The position numbers and the translations under genes are program-made. The notes beneath the pieces are model-generated. The model searched no databases. It had not been told where the DNA came from and was given only the letters and a program-made list of their open reading frames with translations. Shown in pieces: positions 35,687 to 43,985 of a stretch of DNA of 62,183 bases (its first letter is position 1; each line of letters starts with the position of its first letter). The stretch lies in contig CAXXOZ010000015.1 in NCBI GenBank assembly GCA_963676435.2, forward strand, positions 1 to 62,183, in the 5' to 3' direction. This stretch comes from CAXXOZ01 sp963676435 (GTDB taxonomy: Bacteria > Bacillota > Clostridia > Lachnospirales > Lachnospiraceae).

Positions 35687-37003
35687 TTATTTCTTTCTGC
35701 TAGCTAAAACATCTTTTCTCATTGATTTTATTGCCTGAGTAAGATTTCTTTTTGCTGGACATATATATGAACAACAACCGCATTCACAACATTCCATTCC
35801 ATCAAATTTAACGAAGCTTTCAAAATCTCCTCTTTCTGAAAATTCTGAAAGTTTTGTAGGCATGATTCCACTTGGACAAGCCTTTACGCATCTACCACAA
35901 TTTATACATGCAGATGATTCTACTTTTGATGCATCGTCTTCAATCATACATAGAATTGCAGAAGATCCTTTAACCGCTGGTACATCCAGATTAAATAAAG
36001 CCATTCCCATCATAGGTCCACCTGAAATTATTTTTTCTGGTTCTTTTTTAAATCCACCAGCAGCATCTATTAATTCTCTTAAATTTGTTCCAATTAAAAC
36101 TTCAAAGTTTCTTGGATCTTTTATCGCATCACCAGTAACAGTTATTATTCTACTTGTTAACGGTTTTCTATCTAAAACAGCTTTTCTTATTGCAAAAACA
36201 GTATCAACATTATCAACTATACATCCAGCGTCTGCTGGTAACATTGAAGAATTGATATATCTTCTAGTAGTTGCATAAATCAAGTGTCTTTCAGAACCCT
36301 GTGGGTATTTTGTATAAACTGCTTTCACTTCAATTCTAGGTTCATTTTGTACAAGTTTTTTCATTTTTAGAATAACATCTCTTTTGTTATCCTCAATGGC
36401 AATGATTCCTTTTGCCTTTTTAAATAGTGTTAAAATCACCTTTAAACCTTCTATTAATAATTCAGGTTTTTCAATCATTCTTCTGTAATCTGAAGTTAAA
36501 TAAGGTTCACATTCAGCACCATTTACAATTACATATTCTATTGCATCATCTTCTTTTGGTGTAAGCTTTACATGTGTTGGGAATCCTGCTCCACCCATTC
36601 CTACAACACCAGCTTCTTTTACGTACTCTCTGATATCTTCCTTTGTACATTCTTCAAGTTGTTTAGTACTTTTAGGTTCGATTTCTCTATACTCACCATC
36701 ATTTTCTACAATAATAGAATTTACCATTCCACCCGAAACAACAAGTCTAGGTTCAATAGCTATAACTTTTCCTGAAACTGATGAATGTATATTGGCAGAA
36801 ACAAATCCTCCTGCTTCAGCAATCATTTGTCCAACCAGTACCTCATCTCCAACTTTTACAATTGGATTTGCTGGTGCACCAATATGCTGTGCTACAGGAA
36901 ATGCTAATTCTCCCTTTGGCTCATATAGAGTAATAGGTTTATTCTTTGACAAATGTTTACCGTCATGAGTATGAATTCCACCTTTAAATGTCAAAACAGC
37001 CAT
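35687..37003 (-). CDS. rnfC: Rnf complex peripheral subunit RnfC (NADH site)
   Basis: 438 residues. The NuoF-like region binds FMN/NADH (GMGGAGFPTHVKL near 155-167), and two [4Fe-4S] motifs follow: CINCGRCVKAC from 366 and CCECGCCSYIC from 405. It transfers electrons to NAD at the cytoplasmic face. First gene of the rnfCDGEAB operon; the ATG at 37003 follows GAAGGTAGG closely. Confidence 0.95.
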   Translation of the reverse strand: MAVLTFKGGIHTHDGKHLSKNKPITLYEPKGELAFPVAQHIGAPANPIVKVGDEVLVGQMIAEAGGFVSANIHSSVSGKVIAIEPRLVVSGGMVNSIIVENDGEYREIEPKSTKQLEECTKEDIREYVKEAGVVGMGGAGFPTHVKLTPKEDDAIEYVIVNGAECEPYLTSDYRRMIEKPELLIEGLKVILTLFKKAKGIIAIEDNKRDVILKMKKLVQNEPRIEVKAVYTKYPQGSERHLIYATTRRYINSSMLPADAGCIVDNVDTVFAIRKAVLDRKPLTSRIITVTGDAIKDPRNFEVLIGTNLRELIDAAGGFKKEPEKIISGGPMMGMALFNLDVPAVKGSSAILCMIEDDASKVESSACINCGRCVKACPSGIMPTKLSEFSERGDFESFVKFDGMECCECGCCSYICPAKRNLTQAIKSMRKDVLASRKK

Positions 37004-37046
37004 ATCCTACCTTCTTTCTTTACACATTTTGTACTTTCAGCGTATT

Positions 37047-37075
37047 ATTATATTACATAAAAACAGATTGTTCAA
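37047..37075 (-). promoter_or_regulatory. rnf operon promoter
   Basis: A minus-strand TTGAAC (37070-37075), a 17-base spacer and TATAAT (37047-37052), about 45 bases before the rnfC ATG. A good match to the vegetative sigma-A pattern. Confidence 0.8.
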
Positions 37076-37134
37076 TCGATATTTGCACAAAATGTATTTA
37101 TTTTAGTACAATATTTTTGAGCAAATACCAAATA

Positions 37135-37152
37135 TTGTTATTTTATTAACAA
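37135..37152. promoter_or_regulatory. Rex-type operator upstream of rnfC
   Basis: TTGTTATTTTATTAACAA, with the same TTGTTA-N6-TAACAA design as the crt operator and 13 of 14 consensus bases. It lies 60 bases upstream of the rnf -35 and about 80 before the plus-strand exonuclease ATG, so it could act on rnf from a distance, on an unseen second promoter, or on the exonuclease gene. Confidence 0.65.
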
Positions 37153-37234
37153 ACAACCTTGTTTTTTAACATTGTCATTATACCATATTACATGATAAAA
37201 TATTAATAATATATTAAAAGAGGTTGTACTAAAT

Positions 37235-38308
37235 ATGAAACAAGTTACTAAAAAATTAGATTTACAACTGAATAATGTGGATGGAATACTTTTTGATGAA
37301 AAAAGTATTTTCTTTGACATTGAAACAACTGGCTTTTCAATTAATAAAACTAGTGTGTATCTTATAGGATGCTTATATTATGAAAACAACTCTTGGACAA
37401 TAACTCAGTGGCTTGCTGAGTCACCTTCAGAAGAATCTATGATAATAACTTCTTTTTTTGAAAAACTAGATGATTTTACGACAATTATACACTTCAATGG
37501 TACAGGATTTGATATACCTTATATAGAAGCAAAATGTAAAAAATATTCTCTACCCTTTAATTTCAGCAAATTAAAAAGTATAGATATTTATAAACGAATT
37601 AATAAATTAAAATCTATACTAAAATTGTCAAACTTAAAGCAAAAAACAATTGAAGGTTTTCTAGATATAAATAGAAGTGACTTGTATTCTGGTGGTGAAT
37701 TAATAGATATATATTATAAATTTGTTGATAATAAAAGCATCGATTTACAAGAATTACTACTGCTTCACAATTCAGATGATATAATAGGGATGCTTTTAAT
37801 TTTAGATATTCTTTCTTATAGCGAATTGTTCAATGGAAATTTTACCATTCAAAGAATTGTTGAAGATCCAGAAAAAAAAGAATTTACTTTTGATTTAGCT
37901 TTAAATATAGCCATTCCAAAAAGAATTAATTACGGATTTGGGCCATACTATCTTTCAGCATATGATGATACTGCAAAAATAAAAATAAAATTACATACTG
38001 ATGAATTAAAGTATTTTTATCCAAATTATAAAGATTATTATTATTTACCCAAAGAAGATACATCTATTCATAAAAGCGTAGCTTTCTATGTAGATAAAGA
38101 CTTTAAAACAAAAGCAAAAGCAGCTAATTGTTATAGTAAGAAAACAGGAAAATTCCTTCCCCAGTATAAAGACATTATTTCACCATATTTTAAAATTGAT
38201 TATCATGAAAAAATAACATACTTTGAAACTACTCCGGAATTTTTAAATGATCAAGGTCTAGTAAAAGACTATCTAAAACATGTATTAATAATACTAAGCA
38301 AGTCATAA
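37235..38308 (+). CDS. RNase H-like (YprB-type) 3'-5' exonuclease domain protein
   Basis: 357 residues. The N-terminal two thirds match the RNase_H_2/YprB family: FFDIETTG at 27-34 (DxE), IIHFNGTGFDIPYIE near 86-100, and LLHNSDDIIGM near 178-188, which together supply a DEDD metal site. The C-terminal part is uncharacterised (it contains a KRINYGFGPYYLSAYDD stretch). The nucleic-acid substrate is unknown. The start is preceded by AGAGG (37218-37222), 12 bases before the ATG. It is transcribed alone on the plus strand, divergent from rnf, and ends in a strong palindromic terminator. Confidence 0.83.
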   Translation: MKQVTKKLDLQLNNVDGILFDEKSIFFDIETTGFSINKTSVYLIGCLYYENNSWTITQWLAESPSEESMIITSFFEKLDDFTTIIHFNGTGFDIPYIEAKCKKYSLPFNFSKLKSIDIYKRINKLKSILKLSNLKQKTIEGFLDINRSDLYSGGELIDIYYKFVDNKSIDLQELLLLHNSDDIIGMLLILDILSYSELFNGNFTIQRIVEDPEKKEFTFDLALNIAIPKRINYGFGPYYLSAYDDTAKIKIKLHTDELKYFYPNYKDYYYLPKEDTSIHKSVAFYVDKDFKTKAKAANCYSKKTGKFLPQYKDIISPYFKIDYHEKITYFETTPEFLNDQGLVKDYLKHVLIILSKS

Positions 38309-38309
38309 T

Positions 38310-38335
38310 AAAGGAATCGCCTAGGCGATTCCTTT
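38310..38335. terminator. 26-bp palindromic terminator, left copy flanking the IS1182 element
   Basis: A gapless palindrome whose half is AAAGGAATCGCCT, starting two bases after the exonuclease stop codon. Before insertion it was a bidirectional terminator for the exonuclease (+) and the flagellin gene (-). An identical copy stands at 39963-39988. Confidence 0.88.
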
Positions 38336-38352
38336 CAGACTGTAGACAAAGC

Positions 38353-38384
38353 GGCACTAGGATGCGAGTCCTAGTGCCATTTTT
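38353..38384 (+). terminator. Inward-facing terminator at left end of the IS1182 element
   Basis: A 10-bp stem GGCACTAGGA/TCCTAGTGCC (38353-38362, 38369-38378) followed by ATTTTT on the plus strand. It contains the transposase stop codon on the opposite strand and stops read-in from the exonuclease side. Confidence 0.85.
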
Positions 38385-39829
38385 CTCTTTATATTGAACA
38401 AAAGTTTGATTTTTGAAAAAGAAACAAGATTTTTGTGTCTGAAATACCCCAATCTTTGCTTCATCATTGCCAGTTTTTTTAGATTCATAGATGCAAAGGT
38501 AAGCCCGACCTTCATTTCCATAGCCGCTCTGCCTTTCATCTGCGTATACCTAAAGCCGTGATTTTCTTTTGCCGTTCCAAATATTCTTTCTATTGTTTCT
38601 TTTCTCTTGGAGTAAAGTTCCTTCATACCCAGTGTCGCTCTTATATCTTCACATATATCAATATATGGTTTCCATATATGTCTTGTTACAAGTTTTACAT
38701 GGTTGGCACTATGTGTACATTTTTCCAAGTGTTCGCAGTTGCTACAAATGGTTCCACAGCTTTTATATTCTCTGTAACCGTCTCTGTTCGTCGTACTGTA
38801 TTTTAGAATTTGATTCTCCGGGCATATATAGCAATCATAATATTCATCATAAACATACTCGTCTTTTTTAAAAAATCCATCTTTGGTCATAGGTCTTTTA
38901 TAAGGTAATAAAGGATTTATCTCATCATCAATCACAAGCTTTGCAATTGCGGGACTTCTGTATCCTGAATCCATAACAAGAGTTTTAATTCCTATATTTT
39001 TTATCTTTTCATAGAGACCTTTAAATGTACGGCTGTCGTGAAGATTTCCTTTGTTGACAGTGTAGCCAAGAATCCATCCGTGCTTGTCACATGCTGTCTG
39101 TACACCATAAGCAAAAACATTTTTGTGTTCGCCTTTCCTGAACCATCCGCTTTCTGGATCGGTAGTGCTTTCCTTAGTCTCTTTCATTTCTTTTGTTTCA
39201 TTCTCTTTGCCGCTTCCTCCTGAAGAAGGAGTATCATCATCTTTTTTATCTTTTAAAGGTTTTTTACCGTGTTCCTCACGATCCTTGTTTACTTCTTTCT
39301 TTAAAAGCTCCTCATAAAAAAGTGCTTCTTCTTTTGCAATTCTTTTCTGCATCTTTTTATTGTTGGCACAAGCTTTAACATGAGTGCTGTCCACAAAAAC
39401 TTCAGTGGGATCAACAAACTTAAACTTGTAACACTGTTCAAGTATATAACTGAATATCTGTTCAAAGAGATCTGTATCTTTGAAACGTCTTGTATAGTTT
39501 TTTCCGAAAGTTGAAAAATGCGGTACCTTATCCATCATTTCCAAACCCAAAAACCATCTATATGCTACATTTACCTCTATTTCTTTTATCGTCTGTCTCA
39601 TGCTTTTTATTCCGTAGAGGTACTGGATGAAAGGGAGCTTGATGAGCATTACTGGATCCATGCTTGGCCTTCCTTTGTCTGATGAGTACTTATCTTCAAC
39701 GAGAGAATATATGAAGTTCCAGTCTATCGCCATATCTATTAGCCTTAGAAGATGTTCCTTCGGAACCATGTCGTCCATGCAGAACATCTGCACCTGTTCC
39801 CTTTTTTTATCAGCATTCTGCGTCATCAT
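38357..39829 (-). CDS. IS1182-family transposase
   Basis: About 490 residues with the N-terminal transposase domain (DUF772-like: DKGRPSMDPVMLIKL near 50) and the catalytic DDE part: FVDSTHVKA near 143, VMDSGYRSP near 290 and the C-terminal RIFGTAKENHGFRYTQMKG block near 425. A cysteine set near 340-370 (CYICPEN, CSNCEHLEKC) is typical. The ATG at 39829 has GGTGG eight bases before it. It appears intact. Confidence 0.92.
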   Translation of the reverse strand: MMTQNADKKREQVQMFCMDDMVPKEHLLRLIDMAIDWNFIYSLVEDKYSSDKGRPSMDPVMLIKLPFIQYLYGIKSMRQTIKEIEVNVAYRWFLGLEMMDKVPHFSTFGKNYTRRFKDTDLFEQIFSYILEQCYKFKFVDPTEVFVDSTHVKACANNKKMQKRIAKEEALFYEELLKKEVNKDREEHGKKPLKDKKDDDTPSSGGSGKENETKEMKETKESTTDPESGWFRKGEHKNVFAYGVQTACDKHGWILGYTVNKGNLHDSRTFKGLYEKIKNIGIKTLVMDSGYRSPAIAKLVIDDEINPLLPYKRPMTKDGFFKKDEYVYDEYYDCYICPENQILKYSTTNRDGYREYKSCGTICSNCEHLEKCTHSANHVKLVTRHIWKPYIDICEDIRATLGMKELYSKRKETIERIFGTAKENHGFRYTQMKGRAAMEMKVGLTFASMNLKKLAMMKQRLGYFRHKNLVSFSKIKLLFNIKRKMALGLAS

Positions 39830-39921
39830 AAGCATTTCCACCCTTATATTTGATATATTAATTATAACATAAAAGAGCCTATAAGTCCCTAAAACACTGA
39901 CTTTTTCGGCTCTTCTACGTG

Positions 39922-39946
39922 AAAAATCCAGAGCAAAAGCTCTGGA
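39922..39946 (-). terminator. Inward-facing terminator at right end of the IS1182 element
   Basis: An 8-bp stem TCCAGAGC/GCTCTGGA (39927-39934, 39939-39946), loop of four A, followed on the minus strand by TTTTT. It stops read-in from the flagellin side. Confidence 0.82.
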
Positions 39947-39962
39947 CTTTGTCTACACTCTG

Positions 39963-39988
39963 AAAGGAATCGCCTAGGCGATTCCTTT
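39963..39988. terminator. 26-bp palindromic terminator, right copy flanking the IS1182 element
   Basis: Identical to 38310-38335. It now terminates the flagellin transcript on the minus strand, 18 bases after the flagellin stop codon. Confidence 0.88.
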
Positions 39989-40005
39989 AAATATTAATGA
40001 TATTT

Positions 40006-40755
40006 TTATAATAAAGAATTTATTAATGTTCTTTTTGGATCTTCTTCCATCATTCTCTTTTGCATCTGCAATTTATATTGTTCTAATATTTTTTCTCTTT
40101 CTTTATCTACTGAAGCTTTTCCGTAGTCTAAGTCTTCAATTCTGCTTTTTGAAGAAGTAACATTATATGAAGCATAATTATTAAAAGAAATTTTTGAATC
40201 CAGACCATTTGACTGTGCACCCATATCACTTCTTTTAGATGAAACCATTTCTATCGCTTCATCAATTTTTGAAACATCAAAATCTCCTGTTACATCAAAA
40301 TCTTCAATTCCTAATGTCTCCAAAGTAGAGCTTGCCATTTGAATGCTTTGACCTGTTCCATCTGGATTTGTTGCCAATTTTAAATCAGCAGTGCTTCCAT
40401 CTAATAACTTCAATGAATTAAAGCTTGTATTTTTAGCAGTTTCCTGAATTCCCTGCTTTAATTGATCAATTTCTTTTTGAATCGAATTTAACTCGTCATC
40501 TGACATTACTGCTGAGTTTGATGCCTGTAAAGATAACTCTTTGATTCTCTGTAAAGAGTCCCCTATTGAACTCATGGCACCGTCTGCCACCTTCAAAGCG
40601 TCTTTTCCAGAACTAGCATTATCAGCACCCACATCATAACCTGTTATTTGTGAGTCCATCTTTTTTGCCATTGATAAACCTGAAGGATCATCAGCAGCAC
40701 TATATATTCTTAAACCACTTGCATAATTTTGATAATTCATTCCTGAAACATCCAT
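40006..40755 (-). CDS. Short flagellin-like protein
   Basis: 249 residues. The N-terminal conserved flagellin region is clear (NYASGLRIYSAADDPSGLSMAKKM ... IGDSLQRIKELSLQASN), and a C-terminal helical segment follows; the variable D2/D3 domains are missing. The start at MDVSGMNYQ omits the usual first 20 or so residues of flagellin (MxINxNxxAL...), and the last segment (QYKLQMQKRMMEEDP) is unlike the canonical LLQ end. So it may be a degenerate or specialised flagellin rather than the main filament. AAAGGTAGG precedes the ATG. No other flagellar gene is in the window. Confidence 0.78.
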   Translation of the reverse strand: MDVSGMNYQNYASGLRIYSAADDPSGLSMAKKMDSQITGYDVGADNASSGKDALKVADGAMSSIGDSLQRIKELSLQASNSAVMSDDELNSIQKEIDQLKQGIQETAKNTSFNSLKLLDGSTADLKLATNPDGTGQSIQMASSTLETLGIEDFDVTGDFDVSKIDEAIEMVSSKRSDMGAQSNGLDSKISFNNYASYNVTSSKSRIEDLDYGKASVDKEREKILEQYKLQMQKRMMEEDPKRTLINSLL

Positions 40756-40806
40756 ATCAAAAACCTACCTTTCAAAAAGACAAAATAGTACCTTAGTCCT
40801 ATACTA

Positions 40807-40835
40807 ATTTAATCATATAACTAATAATAAGTCAA
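40807..40835 (-). promoter_or_regulatory. Promoter of the flagellin-like gene
   Basis: A minus-strand TTGACT (40830-40835), a 17-base spacer and TTAAAT (40807-40812). This is a sigma-A-type promoter; no sigma-D motif (TAAA-N15-GCCGATAT) is seen, unusual for a flagellin gene. Confidence 0.65.
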
Positions 40836-40871
40836 TAATTCTAAGTAGTGTTAACATAAACTTAACAGAAA

Positions 40872-41540
40872 CTATAATTCTTTGTAAATAAATTTTGCCA
40901 TTAAATTATATCCATTTTTATTAAAATGCACACCATCTATAGATAGCTCTGAATAAGTATATTGTCCTGTTTTATAATAATCATCAAATTCTTTTTCTAA
41001 ATCTACAAGTTTGGTATTATATTTTTCGCTAATATCTTTTATTACACTATTTAAATTGGAAGATTCATTTTTAAAGTAATCAAATTCTTCTTGTGTCCAG
41101 TAATAATAGTCCTCTAATTCAAATTTAGGATATGTGCATAAAATAACTTCCAATTTTAAACCTACTAATACTTTAACCATATCCTCAATATTTTTTTCAT
41201 AATTCAGTGAATTTTCGTCATTATAAATAATATCGTTTATACCAATTAAAAGAACTACTTTATCGGTGGTTTTTGAAACAAAAGATTTATAGTTTTCTAC
41301 TAAATCATCAGTTGTAACAGCAACTTTACCTTTGTTAATTATATTTATTTGTTTGTTATCATTAAGCAGTTCATTTAAATAATAAGTATAAGGATAATTA
41401 GTTGGATATCCTTCAGTTAAGCTGTCTCCTATGCAAACTATCTCCATATATTCTTCATCCTTAGTCTTTGCATTTACAAATATTATTACACCTAATAGTA
41501 TTATTACTAGTAAAATAAATAGTTTTAAAAAACTTTTCAT
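40872..41540 (-). CDS. SGNH/GDSL hydrolase, membrane-anchored
   Basis: 222 residues with an N-terminal signal anchor (5-23). The SGNH blocks are GDSLTEG near 36-42 (nucleophile Ser), the Gly in block II, GINDI near 99 (Asn of block III) and DGVHFNKNG near 203 (Asp-x-x-His). It is an extracytoplasmic esterase/lipase-like enzyme, possibly on cell-wall or carbohydrate esters. It starts two bases after murF, which favours a wall-related role (inference). Confidence 0.85.
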   Translation of the reverse strand: MKSFLKLFILLVIILLGVIIFVNAKTKDEEYMEIVCIGDSLTEGYPTNYPYTYYLNELLNDNKQINIINKGKVAVTTDDLVENYKSFVSKTTDKVVLLIGINDIIYNDENSLNYEKNIEDMVKVLVGLKLEVILCTYPKFELEDYYYWTQEEFDYFKNESSNLNSVIKDISEKYNTKLVDLEKEFDDYYKTGQYTYSELSIDGVHFNKNGYNLMAKFIYKEL

Positions 41541-41542
41541 AC

Positions 41543-42919
41543 TTATTTTTCCTTGCTAATCACATCAAATATTTCTTTAAAGTTCATTCCATTTGAAGCT
41601 TTTATAAAAATAGCATCCTCATCTTTTAATATTTTAAATATATCTTTTAAAAATGCTTTATTATTATTAAAATAATAAGTTTTGGTTTCATTATATGTAT
41701 TTGCTTCATTTGCACCTTTAAAAATATATTCTCCTTTTTCACCAATACATATAAGTAAATCAACTCTATTCAAAACAGCATACTTACCTACTTCTTTATG
41801 TAGCTGTTCAGAATAATCACCAAGTTCTAACATATCTCCAAGTATAGCTACTTTCCTTTGGTTAGCATAAGAAAGTACATTCAGGCCTGCCTTCATAGAT
41901 GCTTCACTTGCATTATAATGTCCATCAATTATAGTATAATTATTCTTTATTATTTTCATTCTTCCATCTACAGAATGATTTATTTCTATTCCAGTTTTTA
42001 TACTATCTTCTTTTAAATTAAAAACTGTGCCCACACTGACAGCAGCTAGAGCATTTAAAATCACATGTTTTCCTGGAGCTGGAATATTCACATCAATAGT
42101 TTTACCATAAAACTTTAATGTAGTCTTTGAACCTTCTAAACCTTTATTCACTATGTTAAAAGCCATAATATCAGAAGAAGTTTCTATCCCAAACCTTATA
42201 GGTTCAATTTCATTTACCTTTTTAATCGTCCTTAATTTATCATCATCATTATTTAATATTATATAGCCCTCTGGATTCATAAAATCAAAAATCTCAGACT
42301 TCGCTTTTAATACACCATCCCTATCAACTAAGCCTTCCAAGTGACAATTTTCAATATTATTAATGACACATACATCAGGTCTTACTATTTCACTTAATCG
42401 ATGCATTTCTCTAAATTCACTAATACCCATTTCTAATATAGCTATTTCATGAGTAGAATTTATTTGGGAAATCATTAAAGAAATTCCAATATCATTATTT
42501 TTATTACCAATAGTTTTAAAAATGTTATATTCCTGACCAAGAACTGACGCAATCATTTCTTTTGTGCTTGTTTTCCCTACACTGCCAGTAATACCAACCA
42601 CCTTGATATCAAGCATTGCTCTATAATATTTTGCCAAATCTATTAAAGCCTGTTTTGACGATTCTACCAATATATATGGTCCATATGATTCAGGTAATTT
42701 TCTTTCAGAAAATGTACAAACTGCACCTTCCTTCATAACATCCGGAATAAAATAATGCCCATCTACATTATCTCCTACAATTGGAACAAAAATTCCACCA
42801 GGTTTAATTTTTCTGCTATCTATTTCCACTGAAGTAACATTCGTATTTAATAACTCTTTTCTACCAAAGTACTTCCCTCCGGTAGCATGGGTAACTAAAT
42901 CTATCGTCACATTTTCCAT
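41543..42919 (-). CDS. murF: UDP-N-acetylmuramoyl-tripeptide--D-alanyl-D-alanine ligase MurF
   Basis: Adds D-Ala-D-Ala to the UDP-MurNAc-tripeptide in the cytoplasm. 458 residues with the Mur ligase architecture: an N-terminal UDP-binding domain (VDSRKIKPGGIFV near 31), the ATP loop GSVGKTSTKEM near 111-121 and the C-terminal ligase domain. It follows ddl by ten bases, so the dipeptide maker and user are in one operon. Confidence 0.95.
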   Translation of the reverse strand: MENVTIDLVTHATGGKYFGRKELLNTNVTSVEIDSRKIKPGGIFVPIVGDNVDGHYFIPDVMKEGAVCTFSERKLPESYGPYILVESSKQALIDLAKYYRAMLDIKVVGITGSVGKTSTKEMIASVLGQEYNIFKTIGNKNNDIGISLMISQINSTHEIAILEMGISEFREMHRLSEIVRPDVCVINNIENCHLEGLVDRDGVLKAKSEIFDFMNPEGYIILNNDDDKLRTIKKVNEIEPIRFGIETSSDIMAFNIVNKGLEGSKTTLKFYGKTIDVNIPAPGKHVILNALAAVSVGTVFNLKEDSIKTGIEINHSVDGRMKIIKNNYTIIDGHYNASEASMKAGLNVLSYANQRKVAILGDMLELGDYSEQLHKEVGKYAVLNRVDLLICIGEKGEYIFKGANEANTYNETKTYYFNNNKAFLKDIFKILKDEDAIFIKASNGMNFKEIFDVISKEK

Positions 42920-42929
42920 TTCATTTTCC

Positions 42930-43943
42930 TTATCTGTATTTTTTAAGAGAAATATTTATTATTTCTTCACATAAAGTTTCAAAATTAATTCCTTCAGCCA
43001 TTGCTTCCTGAGGAATAAGGCTTGTACCAGTCATTCCTGGAAGAGTATTTGCCTCAAGACAATATAAATTTTCTTCTTTGTCCATCATAAAATCAACTCT
43101 GTAATAATCTCCAAGTTTTAAAACCATACCAGTCTTTATGGATATTTCCTGCATTTTTTTTGCTACATTTTCACTTATATTGGCTGGACATATTTCCTCA
43201 GCCATTCCTGGTGTATATTTATGCTCGTAATCATAAAAACCATCAACAGGTGCTATTTCAATAACAGGTAATGCTTTATCACCTATAACCCCAACAGAAA
43301 ATTCTCTTCCTTCTATGCAGACTTCCACTACTGCCTCTGTATCGTAAGTAAAAACTTCATCAAGTTTTTTAAGATATTCTTTTTCATTATTTACAATTGA
43401 AACTCCTACACTTGAACCACCCTGACAAGGTTTTACAACACAAGGGAATCCTACATTATCTATCATCCCTTTCTTTAATATAATTCCTTTAGGTGTGGGT
43501 ATATCATAATAAACAAATAGATTTTTTGATAATCCTTTGTCCATTGCTAGCGCACTTCCTAGATAGCCTGTTCCTGTATATTTTATTCCATGTAAATCAA
43601 AAGCTGCCTGAACTCTACCATTTTCTCCATTTTCTCCATGTAGAGCCATAAAAACCATATCTGATTCTTTACAAACTTCTAATACATTTTCTCCGAAATA
43701 TGAATCATAATTTTTGATGAATTCCTCAACATCTTTTGAAAAACTTTTTATTTGTTCAATTTCAATTTCTAGATCAAAATTATTTTTGAAAATTTCTTGT
43801 TTTTTCTTTTTTGTACCAAAACAAACATCTATGATTACGGCATTATGTCCTTTATCCCTTAAAGCTTTACATACCATATAACCAGTATTTATGGATACTT
43901 CTCTTTCAGTACTTATTCCCCCTGCTAATACGATTATGTTCAT
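42930..43943 (-). CDS. ddl: D-alanine--D-alanine ligase
   Basis: 337 residues, ATP-grasp enzyme joining two D-alanines for peptidoglycan. MALHGENGENGRVQ near 98-111, the CVVKPCQGGSSVGVSIV loop near 170-186 and EANTLPGMT near 302-310 (Mg-binding Glu/Asn) are diagnostic. The extended N-terminal region matches the longer D-Ala-D-Ala ligases. Ribosome site GGAGG. Confidence 0.95.
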   Translation of the reverse strand: MNIIVLAGGISTEREVSINTGYMVCKALRDKGHNAVIIDVCFGTKKKKQEIFKNNFDLEIEIEQIKSFSKDVEEFIKNYDSYFGENVLEVCKESDMVFMALHGENGENGRVQAAFDLHGIKYTGTGYLGSALAMDKGLSKNLFVYYDIPTPKGIILKKGMIDNVGFPCVVKPCQGGSSVGVSIVNNEKEYLKKLDEVFTYDTEAVVEVCIEGREFSVGVIGDKALPVIEIAPVDGFYDYEHKYTPGMAEEICPANISENVAKKMQEISIKTGMVLKLGDYYRVDFMMDKEENLYCLEANTLPGMTGTSLIPQEAMAEGINFETLCEEIINISLKKYR

Positions 43944-43985
43944 AAAAACCTCCGTCTTTAATTTCTATTTTATACTATAGCATTA

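Larger units (their letters stand above)
38336..39962 (-). mobile_element. IS1182-family insertion sequence, 1627 bp, intact
   Basis: The terminal inverted repeats are CAGACTGTAGACAAAG (38336-38351) and, at the right, CAGAGTGTAGACAAAG on the minus strand (39947-39962), 15 of 16 identical. Flanked on both sides by the same complete 26-bp palindrome. IS1182-family elements are recorded with variable, sometimes long target duplications. One transposase gene, plus inward-facing terminators at both ends. Confidence 0.92.

Noticed and set aside
40849..40867. Rex-like site TGTTAA-N7-TTAACA upstream of the flagellin-like gene
   Set aside because: The spacing (N7 instead of N4 between these half-sites) does not fit Rex, and it is not at the promoter core.
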